A DNA stretch of 64,000 bases from [Scytonema hofmanni] UTEX 2349 (GTDB taxonomy: Bacteria > Cyanobacteriota > Cyanobacteriia > Cyanobacteriales > Nostocaceae): the NCBI RefSeq assembly GCF_000582685.1, contig NZ_KK073768.1:5180205-5244204 (forward strand). Reading direction: 5' to 3'. The notes below the pieces were generated by a model. That model had not been told where the DNA came from. It saw nothing but the letters and a program-made list of their open reading frames with translations, and made no database searches. This document shows positions 7,793 through 16,588 of this stretch, in pieces (position 1 is the first letter of the stretch; every line of letters starts with the position of its first letter). The position numbers were made by a program, and so were the translations under genes.

Positions 7793-8093
7793 ATGATTGA
7801 CCACGACCGTTTGTTTAAGGAATTAATATCTACATTTTTGAAGCTAGATGCAGCAGAAGAACAAGCCTTTAAAGCGGCAGTCGATACAATGGGATTGGAT
7901 GAGCGGGAGGAAGTTATGGAAATCGTCACCAGTTGGGAACAAAGAGCCATCGAACGGGTAGCGGTGAATTTACTGCGGGAAGGCATGGCTATTGAAGCGA
8001 TCGCACTCCTTCACGGGGTTATCGGTGGAACAGGTGCTTTCATTACAGGCACATATGGCTGAAACTATTGCTCTACAAGAATTACAGCCTTAA
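7793..8093 (+). pseudogene. Rpn-family (PD-(D/E)XK) gene with internal deletion and frameshift
   Basis: The first residues MIDHDRLFKELISTF are the standard N-terminus of cyanobacterial Rpn/DUF4351-type proteins. They are joined directly to a C-terminal segment LKLDAAEEQAF...EVMEIVTSW. About 200 residues that should hold the nuclease core are missing. Near 8011 an extra base breaks the frame: up to there the frame reads EAIALL, after it the next frame continues TGLSVEQVLSLQAHMAETIALQELQP to a stop at 8091-8093. The uninterrupted reading frame instead ends at 8062. It is non-functional as a nuclease. Rpn proteins normally promote DNA rearrangement. Confidence 0.75.
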
Positions 8094-8099
8094 CATACA

Positions 8100-8187
8100 A
8101 TGAAATAACAAATGAGTTCGCCGAAATAACAAATGCGTACGCCGAAATAACAAATGCGTACGCCGAAATAACAAATGCGAACGCCGA
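8100..8187 (+). repeat. 21-bp tandem repeat, four units
   Basis: The unit is CGAAATAACAAATGCGTACGC with small changes (GAGTTCG, GCGTACG, GCGTACG, GCGAACG), repeated head to tail without spacers. It lies upstream of the TPR-CHAT gene. A second array of the same unit length but different sequence lies at 59449-59575. It is not a CRISPR, because nothing variable separates the units. The remainder of 8063-8347 is non-coding. Confidence 0.85.
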
Positions 8188-8347
8188 ACCCAAGCGAGAA
8201 CCGCTATATTATTCCTATATATCAGGGATTTGGCGTTTTTTGATAGCTAATTTTCTCTCGCTACAAGTAAAGGTTAGGTTTTTGCATAACCTGGAAAACC
8301 CTAGAAGTATATTAAATTGTAAATATCAAAAACCAGTATAATCACGT

Positions 8348-11300
8348 ATGATTAATCCAAATAAACCTGAACAGGTAGGGCAAAGGCTTCCTATGTGGAC
8401 TTCTCGTGCTGTAGCTTTATTTTTTTCTCTGCTTTTGTTATCGGAGTCAACAGTCGCTAGTGTCGGAAGTTATGGGTTGAAAATCGCACAGCAACCAGCG
8501 ACAAATCCCTCAGTTCCCCTGAGTCCAGATAAGCAACAGCGCTATCAAGAGGGAGTTAAGTTATATCAAGAAGGACAGGAGTTACAGAAAAAAGGGACTA
8601 GAGAAGGATATCAGCAGGGAATTGAAAAATATCAACAAGCGTTGAAAATTGCCCAGGAATTGGGATTGCGTCTAGAGGAAGCAGATATAAACCACAAGAT
8701 TGGTGTAGTTTACTTGATTCTCTCAGAAAACCCAGAAGCATTAAAGTATTTTAACCAATTTCTCAATATTTCTCGTGACCTAAAACTTCCTGCACTTGAA
8801 GCCTCTGCACTGACTCAGATTGGAATAGCTTACACCCGGACTGGTAAACCACGAGAAGCACTCACCCTTTTGAAGCAAGCGGAGTCTATTTTTAGGGCAG
8901 AAAAAATATTTAATGGTGTAGCTCTAGTTTTAATAACTATTGCTAGCGTATACACTGGATTAGGTGAGATGCCGCAAACTCTTGAACCGCTAAATCAAGC
9001 GTTGCAAATTTACCGCGATACATTAAAAGATTTGCCAAAACAAGCCATAGTTTTGAATCAGATTGGCTTCAGTTATTCCCAAATGGGGCAGCCGAAAACT
9101 GCTTTGAAATACTATGAGCAAGCTCTAGATATCCAGCAGACAAGACAAGATTTATTGCCAGCACAAGCAGATACATTAACAAAGATTGGCTCTCTACATC
9201 ATCAATTAGGTAAACAGAATGAGGCTCTAGATTATTTAAATAAAGCCAGAAAAATTCAACAAGCACAAGGTTTATTAGTTGCTGAAGGCACAACTCTTCA
9301 AACTATTGGTGATATTTATACATCACGAGGGGATTATCAAAGAGCGCTTGAATCTCATAAACAAGCAATAATTCTTTTTCAAAAAGGAGTGAATAAAGCC
9401 CTGGAATCTAGGGGTATTGTACGTATTATCAGCATCTACAAAAATTATCTTGGTGATAATGAGAACGCATTAAAATTTCTCCAGGAGGCACTCGAACTTG
9501 ATAAAAATAGTGGGGATAAAGAAAGATATGCAGGAACTATTAACGAACAAGCTGATATCTATGCCTCACAGGGAGACTACCAAAAAGCTTTAGAAATTTG
9601 CAACGAAGCATTAGAGATTGCACGCTCGACAAAAAACAAAAATTTAGAAGCTCGTACTCTTAGTAATATGGCATCTTTTTACGAGCTATTAGGGGATTAT
9701 GACTTAAGCGTTAAAACTTACAAGCAGGCACTACAGATATATAGAGAAATCCCAGATAAGCCATTTGAGCTTATACTTCTTCCTTTGATTGGTAACTTGT
9801 ATATGACAAAGGAAGACTATCCCGAAGCTATCAAATATCACAATCAAGTCGTGTCCTTATCACGAAAACAAAATAATGATCGTTTTGAGGCACTCGGACT
9901 TATGGGTCTGGCAAGAAGTTACGAGTTGCAGAAGGATTTTATTAATGCTTTAAAAAACGCTGAAACTTTATTAGCTTTGTCACAAAAGCTTGGAAATAAA
10001 TATTCAGAAGCTGGTGCTATGGACTTAATTGGAATTATCAATAGAACTAAAGGTGACTATAAGCAGGCATTAAATTATCACCGAAAGGCTCTATTACAGT
10101 ATAAAGCGATGGGTATTTTGAGATTAGAAGCTCAAAGCTTAAATAATATCAGTATCACTCATAGTTCACAAAAACAACACCAACAAGCAATAGATACACT
10201 CAACGAAGAACTAAAAATCAGGCGAATTTTAAAAGACATTCAAGGAGAAGCAGACGTACTTTATTTTATCGCCATTAATCAACGCAAACTAGGAAACCTC
10301 GAAGTCGCACTTCCTAACATCGACGAAGCTATTAAAATTGTCGAAAACATACGCGGTAACGTCAAAAGCCAAGATTTACGCACATCCTACTTCGCAACAG
10401 TCCAAAGCTACTACAAATTCAAAATCGACCTATTGATGGAACTCCACAAAAAAGACCCATCAAAAGGATACAATGCCCAAGCAATTGAAACAAGCGAAGC
10501 TTCCCGCGCTAGAGGACTTGTAGAACTATTAACCGAAGCAAATGCCAAAATCCGCAAAGGTGCAAATCCTGAACTTTTAGCAGAAGAAAGCCGCTTACAA
10601 GCTTTAATTGATGGCAAAGAAAAAGTACGGTTTGAGATATTTAATAGTAATAAAATTAAAGACCCCATTTATAAAGCCAACGCTGACAAGTTCCAAAAAG
10701 AAATCGATGAACTTCTCAACCAACAAAAGCAACTAGAAACAAAAATCCGCCAAAGTAGTTCCAAATATGCCAACCTGAAATATCCCCAACCGTTAAAATT
10801 AGCGCAAATTCAGCAACAACTCGACAAAGACACGCTACTGTTACAGTATTCCTTGGGAAGCGATCGCAGTTTTTTATGGGTTGTTTCTCCCAATTCTCTC
10901 GACACTTACGAATTACCGAAAAAGTCAGAGATAAATAAAAGCGCTATTAATCTATTTTGCCTTATCAGTCAGAACAGTTCCAAACCACCTTCGGTAACAA
11001 ATAAAGAATCCCCGTGTGCAGACATCAAAACTCGAAGAATTGATCAAGCAGCAACCGAACTCAGTCAACTTATCCTCGCTCCCGTGAAAGGTAAATTAGG
11101 GAAAAAACGGTTAGTGATAGTTGCCGATGGTGCTTTGCAATATATTCCCTTTGCTGCGTTAGCTGATTTAACCGCTCAAACTTCTTCCCAGCAAGGAAAA
11201 AAGGAGCAAGACAAACTCTCCAATGCGGGAGAAATCACTCCGAAAGATGATAGAGGTATTATTGTTACCCCAGGTATTCCAGCATCAGGGAAAAACTTCA

Positions 11301-12139
11301 ACTATCAACCGCTATTTATCAACCATGAAATAGTCAATCTACCTTCCGCATCAACCATTGCTATCCAACGTCAAGAATTTGCCACCCGTTCATCAGCAGG
11401 TAAAAAAGCCTTAGCAATTCTCGCTGATCCAGTATACAGTACTATCGATGTGCGATTTAATAGCACCCGAAATAAACAACAAAATCAACAAAATTCCCGT
11501 GAACTAGAACTAGAACGCTCTGCCCTCAAACGTTCTGCTGATAGTCTCAACCGCCAAGGTTGGACGCGACTTTTAGGTACACGTACAGAAGCTGAGACAA
11601 TTTTAAAACTTGTAACATCTGGCGATCGCCTGGAAGTCTTCGATTTTGATGCTAACTACAATTGGGCTACCAGCAGCGCTTTAAATCAATTCCGCATCTT
11701 ACATTTTGCTACCCACGGTTTTGTTAACGATGCCAACCCAGAGTTATCAGGTATTGTCCTTTCTTTGGTAGACAAACAAGGTAAAGATATTCGGGGATAT
11801 TTGCGCTTAGGAGACTTATTTAACCTCGATTATCCCGCCGATTTAATAGTTTTAAGTGCCTGTGAAACTGGGTTAGGTAAAGAAATCCAAGGTGAGGGAT
11901 TAGTGGGTTTGACAAGAGGACTAATGTATGCAGGTGCAGAACGTTTGGTGGTGTCGTTATGGCAAGTTGATGATGAAGGTACAGCAGTATTTATGCAGGA
12001 ATTTTACAAGCAAATGTTGCAAGAAAACAAGCCAGCAAATGAGGCTTTGCGGGCAACACAGTTGAAGATGTGGCAGCAGGAAAAATGGCGTAATCCTAAT
12101 TATTGGGCAGCGTTTACATTTTTGGGTGAGTGGCGATAA
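8348..12139 (+). CDS. Secreted/periplasmic TPR-CHAT caspase-like protein, 1263 aa
   Basis: Architecture: a positively charged N-terminus followed by a hydrophobic segment (residues about 20-38, signal peptide or anchor), a long array of about 14 TPR units (residues about 60-690), a coiled-coil region (about 770-800), and a C-terminal CHAT domain (about 820-1263). CHAT is a caspase-like peptidase fold. The expected catalytic pair is present: H1123 in HFATHGF and C1172 in LSACETGLG. The end matches the usual GLTRGLMYAGAERLVVSLWQVDD...WAAFTFLGEW. Such proteins are common in filamentous cyanobacteria and relate to HetF-type regulators, but this is not hetF by position or length. TPR arrays probably bind a partner that triggers proteolysis. 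It is a single gene. Confidence 0.93.
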   Translation: MINPNKPEQVGQRLPMWTSRAVALFFSLLLLSESTVASVGSYGLKIAQQPATNPSVPLSPDKQQRYQEGVKLYQEGQELQKKGTREGYQQGIEKYQQALKIAQELGLRLEEADINHKIGVVYLILSENPEALKYFNQFLNISRDLKLPALEASALTQIGIAYTRTGKPREALTLLKQAESIFRAEKIFNGVALVLITIASVYTGLGEMPQTLEPLNQALQIYRDTLKDLPKQAIVLNQIGFSYSQMGQPKTALKYYEQALDIQQTRQDLLPAQADTLTKIGSLHHQLGKQNEALDYLNKARKIQQAQGLLVAEGTTLQTIGDIYTSRGDYQRALESHKQAIILFQKGVNKALESRGIVRIISIYKNYLGDNENALKFLQEALELDKNSGDKERYAGTINEQADIYASQGDYQKALEICNEALEIARSTKNKNLEARTLSNMASFYELLGDYDLSVKTYKQALQIYREIPDKPFELILLPLIGNLYMTKEDYPEAIKYHNQVVSLSRKQNNDRFEALGLMGLARSYELQKDFINALKNAETLLALSQKLGNKYSEAGAMDLIGIINRTKGDYKQALNYHRKALLQYKAMGILRLEAQSLNNISITHSSQKQHQQAIDTLNEELKIRRILKDIQGEADVLYFIAINQRKLGNLEVALPNIDEAIKIVENIRGNVKSQDLRTSYFATVQSYYKFKIDLLMELHKKDPSKGYNAQAIETSEASRARGLVELLTEANAKIRKGANPELLAEESRLQALIDGKEKVRFEIFNSNKIKDPIYKANADKFQKEIDELLNQQKQLETKIRQSSSKYANLKYPQPLKLAQIQQQLDKDTLLLQYSLGSDRSFLWVVSPNSLDTYELPKKSEINKSAINLFCLISQNSSKPPSVTNKESPCADIKTRRIDQAATELSQLILAPVKGKLGKKRLVIVADGALQYIPFAALADLTAQTSSQQGKKEQDKLSNAGEITPKDDRGIIVTPGIPASGKNFNYQPLFINHEIVNLPSASTIAIQRQEFATRSSAGKKALAILADPVYSTIDVRFNSTRNKQQNQQNSRELELERSALKRSADSLNRQGWTRLLGTRTEAETILKLVTSGDRLEVFDFDANYNWATSSALNQFRILHFATHGFVNDANPELSGIVLSLVDKQGKDIRGYLRLGDLFNLDYPADLIVLSACETGLGKEIQGEGLVGLTRGLMYAGAERLVVSLWQVDDEGTAVFMQEFYKQMLQENKPANEALRATQLKMWQQEKWRNPNYWAAFTFLGEWR

Positions 12140-12155
12140 TTCTAGTTTTATATAT

Positions 12156-12180
12156 GTAGAGACGTTGGAATGCAACGTCA
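12156..12180. repeat. Divergent GTAGAGACG palindrome
   Basis: GTAGAGACGTTGGAATGCAACGTC lies 17 bp after the CHAT stop codon. It is a degenerate member of the palindrome family and a possible terminator stem. Confidence 0.5.
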
Positions 12181-12266
12181 GCGTTGTAGCACTTGGCGCA
12201 GCGGAGTCGGTTTCCATTCCGTTGACGTTTGTAATAAACTATGCAAAATAAAGGTAACAACTAACT

Positions 12267-13688
12267 ATGAAGACTACATACCAATATCGGTTTTATCCAA
12301 GCACAAAACAAAAATTAGAACTTAACCATTGGTTGCGGATTTCTCGATATTGGTATAACCGTCAATTGGGAGAACGTTTTGATTGGTGGAAAAATAATCA
12401 TTTACAATTAAAAGCTTTTCCTTTTTGGAAAAACATATTTTCTAGTTTGTTTGGGAATTCTCCTAATTATTATTCTCAAAAATTACAACTACCTATAATT
12501 AAACAAGATTTAATTAAAGTATTTCACAGCGGTGAATTGCTTGATTTTACTCGTGTTGAATCAACGATACTTCAAGATGTATGCAAACGAGTAGACAAAG
12601 CTTTTGAGCGATTCATTGTTGGCGATGTAAACGGTAAGCGTTCTGGAAAACCACGTTTTAAAAGCGAATCTAGTTTTAAAACCATGACATTTGCAACTGC
12701 AAATGATGATTGGATTAAACTAATTCGCAATAATTGGTTTTATTTACGATTACCTAAGCTTGGTGTTGTTAAGATAAGAATGCATCGATCTTTACCAATT
12801 GGTTTTAAAATTAAACAAATCAGTGTTACCAAAAAGATTGATGGTTGGTACATGCAAATATGTTTGGAAGACAATTCTGTACCAAAACATAAACCAGATC
12901 CAATTATTCCTACATGGGATAATTCAATGGGTTTGGATGCTGTTCTGCACGGCAATGATTATCTTGCAACTTCAGATGGTGAAAAACTACCTAGTCTAAA
13001 AGTTTTACGCAAAAGCCAACACAAACTAGATAAAATTTCTGTTCGGAGGAATAAAAAGAAACGTGGCAGCAAATCACGCCGTAAACTAGCAAAAAAAGAA
13101 AGTAAACAACATCAAAAAATAGCTAGAAGTCGCAAAGATTTCCATTATAAAACGGCACATAAACTTATACGTTTTGGAAAAAAAGTTTTCTTTCATGAAA
13201 AACTAAATTTGCAAGGATTGGGCAAACGTAATAAACCAAAACAAGATGAAACAGGAAAGTTTTTACCAAACGGGCAATCTGCTAAATCAGGATTAAACAA
13301 ATCTTTGAATGATGCGGCTTTTGCACAGTTTTTTGAGATATTCAGTTACATAGCCGCAAAAGCTGGTGCTGTTGTCGTACCTCAAAATCCTGCATATACT
13401 TCTCAATTGTTGAGCTATCGAAATGAAATCATTTTTACTAATTTGAGCGCTCGTAAATATTGGGATGAAAAAGAATTAATTTATGTTGATCGTGATATTA
13501 ATGCCGCGATTAATTTGAAAAAACTGGGGTTGGGCATATTCCCCAGGATAAAACGCCGTAGTGGGAAAATTGTTGTAGAGGGATCTATAGCTGATAGTAC
13601 CACGAAGGAAATTTTGAATACCCTTTATCGGGCTTCAGAAGCCTACACCGATCTGAGTCAGATTCGGTGTAGGAGATGTCACAAGTGA
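12267..13688 (+). CDS. tnpB: TnpB-family RNA-guided nuclease lacking the zinc finger, 473 aa
   Basis: IS200/IS605-type TnpB. The N-terminal OrfB helix-turn-helix region (residues 1-130) and RuvC-like domain are present. Candidate catalytic residues are D224 (MGLDAVL), E311 (FFHEKLNL) and D410 (VDRDINAAINL). The usual CxxC...CxxC ribbon between the last two is absent: TSQ is followed by LLSYRNEI. That change is seen in a subgroup of cyanobacterial TnpBs, so activity is possible but not assured. No tnpA lies nearby. The last 15 or so residues overlap the right-end hairpin (13641-13673). The gene ends inside a DUF4351 fragment, which suggests insertion into an Rpn-family gene. Confidence 0.9.
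   Translation: MKTTYQYRFYPSTKQKLELNHWLRISRYWYNRQLGERFDWWKNNHLQLKAFPFWKNIFSSLFGNSPNYYSQKLQLPIIKQDLIKVFHSGELLDFTRVESTILQDVCKRVDKAFERFIVGDVNGKRSGKPRFKSESSFKTMTFATANDDWIKLIRNNWFYLRLPKLGVVKIRMHRSLPIGFKIKQISVTKKIDGWYMQICLEDNSVPKHKPDPIIPTWDNSMGLDAVLHGNDYLATSDGEKLPSLKVLRKSQHKLDKISVRRNKKKRGSKSRRKLAKKESKQHQKIARSRKDFHYKTAHKLIRFGKKVFFHEKLNLQGLGKRNKPKQDETGKFLPNGQSAKSGLNKSLNDAAFAQFFEIFSYIAAKAGAVVVPQNPAYTSQLLSYRNEIIFTNLSARKYWDEKELIYVDRDINAAINLKKLGLGIFPRIKRRSGKIVVEGSIADSTTKEILNTLYRASEAYTDLSQIRCRRCHK
13641..13685 (+). ncRNA. TnpB right-end hairpin / probable omega-RNA 3' end
   Basis: CCTACACCGATCTGA and TCAGATTCGGTGTAGG form a long imperfect stem, followed by AGATGTCACAA. Position and form parallel the right end of the second TnpB element (stem then GAGTGTCAA at 44935). 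In TnpB systems the guide RNA scaffold ends at this boundary; the guide would start just beyond about 13685. That assignment is inference. Confidence 0.5.
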
Positions 13689-13945
13689 GTGAAAATATAG
13701 ATCAAGAGGATAGGCAATTAATTATGCGGTTATCACCACTTTATACACAACGATTAGAAGAAGCCGAACGACGGGGACAAAGAAAAGTCGTCGAAAATTT
13801 GCTTAAAATTCGTTTTGGCTTGTTGGATGAGCAATTATCAACAATCATAGAACCATTGTTATCACTACCAATCGAAGAATTTACTCCCTTACTACTGCAA
13901 TTATCTCGTGAAGAATTATTAGAACGTTTTGGTCAGTCGCAATAA
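13676..13945 (+). pseudogene. DUF4351 C-terminal fragment of an Rpn-family gene
   Basis: Eighty-nine codons are open from ATG 13676. The part from LSPLYTQRLEEAERRGQRKVVENLL through LLQLSREELLERFG is a standard DUF4351 tail, which follows the nuclease core in many cyanobacterial Rpn proteins. The nuclease core and N-terminus are absent; TnpB occupies the upstream position, with a 13-nt overlap. Whether the piece is translated is unknown. It is best read as a relic cut by the TnpB insertion. Confidence 0.75.
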
Positions 13946-13952
13946 TAATAAT

Positions 13953-13980
13953 TAGAGACGTAGCAGTGCTACGTCTCTAC
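13953..13980. repeat. GTAGAGACG palindrome
   Basis: TAGAGACGTAGCA/TGCTACGTCTCTA, a perfect palindrome directly after the DUF4351 fragment. It is identical in core to 1314-1340. Confidence 0.7.
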
Positions 13981-14028
13981 AGTATGTGTGATTATTAGGA
14001 CATGATATAAAATACATCTATACAAGAA

Positions 14029-14184
14029 TGGGGCAGCGACTATAGCGTTTTTCAGTTGGGTGCAATACAGAACCTCACCCCGTCCGTTCCGGACACCCCT
14101 CTCCTTAATAAGGAGAGGGGAAGGGGGTGAGGTTTTATGTACCTCACTCAAGCGAGAACCGCTATATAAATAGTCGTTGCCCCA
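14029..14184. repeat. MITE-like inverted repeat element
   Basis: Outer arms TGGGGCAGCGACTAT (14029) and ATAGTCGTTGCCCCA (to 14184), with TATAGCG/CGCTATA inside, enclose a CCTCACCCC...GGGGTGAGG hairpin. It is non-coding and lies downstream of the fasciclin gene. Confidence 0.65.
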
Positions 14185-14213
14185 CAGATAGCATTACCTA
14201 TCTAAGTGTTTAA

Positions 14214-14615
14214 TTAAGCAGGAATTAACACAGTATCAATGACGTGAATGACACCGTTATCAGCAGCAACATCTGGTGTTGCAACGGTAGCATCATTTAT
14301 TTTCACGCCATTAGAAGCGTCAATTTTCACATCACTTCCTTCAACTGTGGTGGCTGATTTTAGCTTAACCACGTCAGCAGCCAAGACTTTGCCGGAAACA
14401 ACATGATAAGTCAGGATTTTCGTGAGTTTGGGAACATCCTTAAGTAGTGCGTCTACTGTGCCTGCTGGAAGCTTTGCGAATGCGGCATCAGTAGGTGCAA
14501 AAACGGTGAACGGACCAGCGCCTTTAAGAGTATCTACCAAATTAGCAGCTTTGATTGCAGCAACTAGGGTACCAAAAGAACCTGCTTTTACAGCGGTATC
14601 AATTATGTCAGCCAA
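14214..14615 (-). CDS. Fasciclin (FAS1) domain protein
   Basis: A 133-aa single FAS1 domain. The H1 motif (FTVFAPTDAAFAKLP, about residues 36-50), the conserved YHVV (about 70) and the C-terminal H2 motif (NGVIHVIDTVLIP) are all present. There is no signal peptide or lipobox, unlike many secreted fasciclins, so either export uses another route or the protein is cytoplasmic. FAS1 domains mediate adhesion or protein contact. A 225-bp upstream spacer can hold its promoter. The gene is monocistronic. Confidence 0.93.
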   Translation of the reverse strand: MADIIDTAVKAGSFGTLVAAIKAANLVDTLKGAGPFTVFAPTDAAFAKLPAGTVDALLKDVPKLTKILTYHVVSGKVLAADVVKLKSATTVEGSDVKIDASNGVKINDATVATPDVAADNGVIHVIDTVLIPA

Positions 14616-14842
14616 TTTTTTACCTAGTTTTGTGTAATCTACTAACCACTATAGACTAATTTTGGCAAAATAGTATTTACTGTTACAGATTTGCCGAATC
14701 AATTTAATTAATTTTGCTAATAAATACATAGACTAGTTTATACATTCAAAATAATTTTAGATTTTAAGTGGATAAAGTGTCATAATTGTTAGTATCACCA
14801 GATGCGAATTCTCTCACTAAAACGTTTGAGTGTGTATAGACC

Positions 14843-15124
14843 ATGACAACTGATGCAAATTTAGTTCCCGAATTTGAAGAATTATTTAGACAAAAATTAA
14901 AGCTAAATAATTGTCGGCTGATTAAGAAAAGACAAGAGAATAATTATCAAATTACTACTCCAGCCAAAGACATTTTTTTACTGTCTTGGCACGATTTTCC
15001 CGACGTTAACTTGATATATCAGCCTGTAGGGGTACGCACAGAGCAAACTTTGGTTTATGAGCGGGCTATTCGTTCCCATCTTAGTTTTTGTCTAAATAGT
15101 ATTCAGAATAAAGTTGCTTCTTGA
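14843..15124 (+). CDS. Hypothetical protein, 93 aa
   Basis: A small soluble protein of mixed alpha/beta character starting at ATG 14843, with motifs NYQITTPAKDIFLLSWHDFPDVNLIYQP. I do not recognise the family. It is divergent from the fasciclin gene and convergent with the methyltransferase gene, whose stop lies about 60 bp beyond. There is no indication of function. Confidence 0.6.
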   Translation: MTTDANLVPEFEELFRQKLKLNNCRLIKKRQENNYQITTPAKDIFLLSWHDFPDVNLIYQPVGVRTEQTLVYERAIRSHLSFCLNSIQNKVAS

Positions 15125-15181
15125 TTGCTATTATTAATAAACTTTCAAGAAAGACAAAGCAGTTATTCTAAAGGCACAGAT

Positions 15182-15937
15182 TCATGTCTGGGGCTTTTCA
15201 AACACCATTAGATGCTGCTGTGGTAGCAAGTTTTTGGTTTCGCGGTGAAGCAAACCAACAGCTTGCATTTCTTTTTTTACTTGTTTCTGAGTCATCTTGT
15301 GCAAAGCTTTAATCATGACAAAGGGATTTTCGCCCCGATATTCAACCAAAACAACTCTACCACCAGGTTTGAGGGCGCTGACAATTCCTTGCATGACTTC
15401 TAAGGGATATTCAAATTCGTGGTAAGCATCGACCATTATCGCCAAATCTACACTTTCAAGCGGTAGGTTGGGGTTATTCACCGTTGCTAAAATCGGTTCA
15501 ACGTTGCTGATATTTTTATCTTTTTTCAAAGATTTAATAATATTTAACATTTCTGGCTGAATATCCACAGCAAACACCTTTCCTTTGGGAATTAAAGGTG
15601 CGATGCGAAAGCTTAAATAACCTGTACCTGCGCCAATGTCTGCAACGACATCGTTAGGCTTGAGGTCGATCGCATTTATAATCTTACTAGGCTGTTCTTC
15701 AGCCTCCCGGCTTGGTCTTTCTAGCCATGAGGCGCCGGTGTGTCCCATAACTTGGGCTATTTCTCGTCCTTGGTAGAATTTGCCGATCCCATCTGGGCTA
15801 TGGACAGACTTTTGTTGATATGTTGCGGCTGGGGTAACTGCAATTGGTGACAGGGTAGGGTTAAGCAGCCAGAAGGACAGTATTAGTAGGATGCTTACCG
15901 TTAAAAGTACAAATTTATCTTTTAATTTAAGTTTCAT
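15182..15937 (-). CDS. Class I SAM-dependent methyltransferase with N-terminal export/anchor segment
   Basis: A 251-aa protein. Residues 8-27 are strongly hydrophobic after a Lys-rich start (MKLKLKDK), indicating a signal peptide or membrane anchor. The methyltransferase core follows: motif I VVADIGAGTGYLSFRIA (about 98-114), acidic residue after strand 2 (VFAVDIQPEML), and a motif-II-like LAIMVDAYHEFEYP. The family resembles periplasmic methyltransferases that carry the CGxTGAxWLERPxRE-type lead-in (here HTGASWLERPSREAEE). The substrate is unknown. Downstream is a disrupted metallophosphoesterase. Confidence 0.88.
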   Translation of the reverse strand: MKLKLKDKFVLLTVSILLILSFWLLNPTLSPIAVTPAATYQQKSVHSPDGIGKFYQGREIAQVMGHTGASWLERPSREAEEQPSKIINAIDLKPNDVVADIGAGTGYLSFRIAPLIPKGKVFAVDIQPEMLNIIKSLKKDKNISNVEPILATVNNPNLPLESVDLAIMVDAYHEFEYPLEVMQGIVSALKPGGRVVLVEYRGENPFVMIKALHKMTQKQVKKEMQAVGLLHRETKNLLPQQHLMVFEKPQT

Positions 15938-15950
15938 TATCTGATATCAT

Positions 15951-16016
15951 GCCCGTTTAATTAACAGTAACAAAAACGTCGCATCCCTCGTAGAGACGTT
16001 CCAGTGGAACGTCTCT
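15951..16016. repeat. ATATCATGCCCG half repeat and GTAGAGACG palindrome
   Basis: GATATCATGCCCGTTTAATTAACAG begins here; CCGTTTAATTAACAGTAAC recurs at 33114. The palindrome GTAGAGACGTTCC/GGAACGTCTCT follows at 15990-16016, two bases before the end of the phosphoesterase remnant. Confidence 0.6.
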
Positions 16017-16588
16017 TTTAAATTACAAACGCCTCCAAAGCGCGATCGCACCAATTTTCTCCAACGCGCTCGGTGACAAACGGTCTAATGATAAACTTGG
16101 GTGGGGAACCGGATTGTACATCAATTCGCACGAATGAGTAAGCCATTCGACTGTGTAGTTCGTAGTCTTCGCGACCAACAAAAAGTAACGAATCCGCAAT
16201 TTTCCGGCTAGGACTGCCGTCAATGTCCTCAAAAGTTTCCATCAATTCTGTTCCCTCTTGGCGTTGGCGACGGGGAAAATGACCGCTACCACCACTAATA
16301 ATGCAGTTGATGTGCGAGTCTGCGTATCCAGTATCAGCGGTGCGGAGATATTCAAAGCAGTGGGCGTGACCGTTTAAAATTAAATCGACTATGGAACGTC
16401 CTTGAGTCAGGGAACCAACTTGCAGGGCAACCGCATCAAAACAAGCACGCAAGTGACGACGCACCGCTAATGTTTCTGCTTGATGCCATTTACTGTTTTC
16501 AGTAACGTAGGGCGGATGGTGAAAATAAATTATACGTCCGCGCACGTCTGAAGTATGCCAAGATTCAATTAATCTTTGTTTTAACCAT

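Noticed and set aside
8100..8187. Possible CRISPR array (regular repeats)
   Set aside because: Units are contiguous 21-mers without spacers, and no cas gene is near. The same holds for 59449-59575.
12267..13688. Type V Cas12 effector
   Set aside because: The size (473 aa) and OrfB domain order fit TnpB, and no CRISPR repeats are nearby.
16023..16232. 69-codon minus-strand frame overlapping the phosphoesterase 3' part
   Set aside because: It is out of frame with the conserved GHAH-containing reading and has no recognisable similarity.
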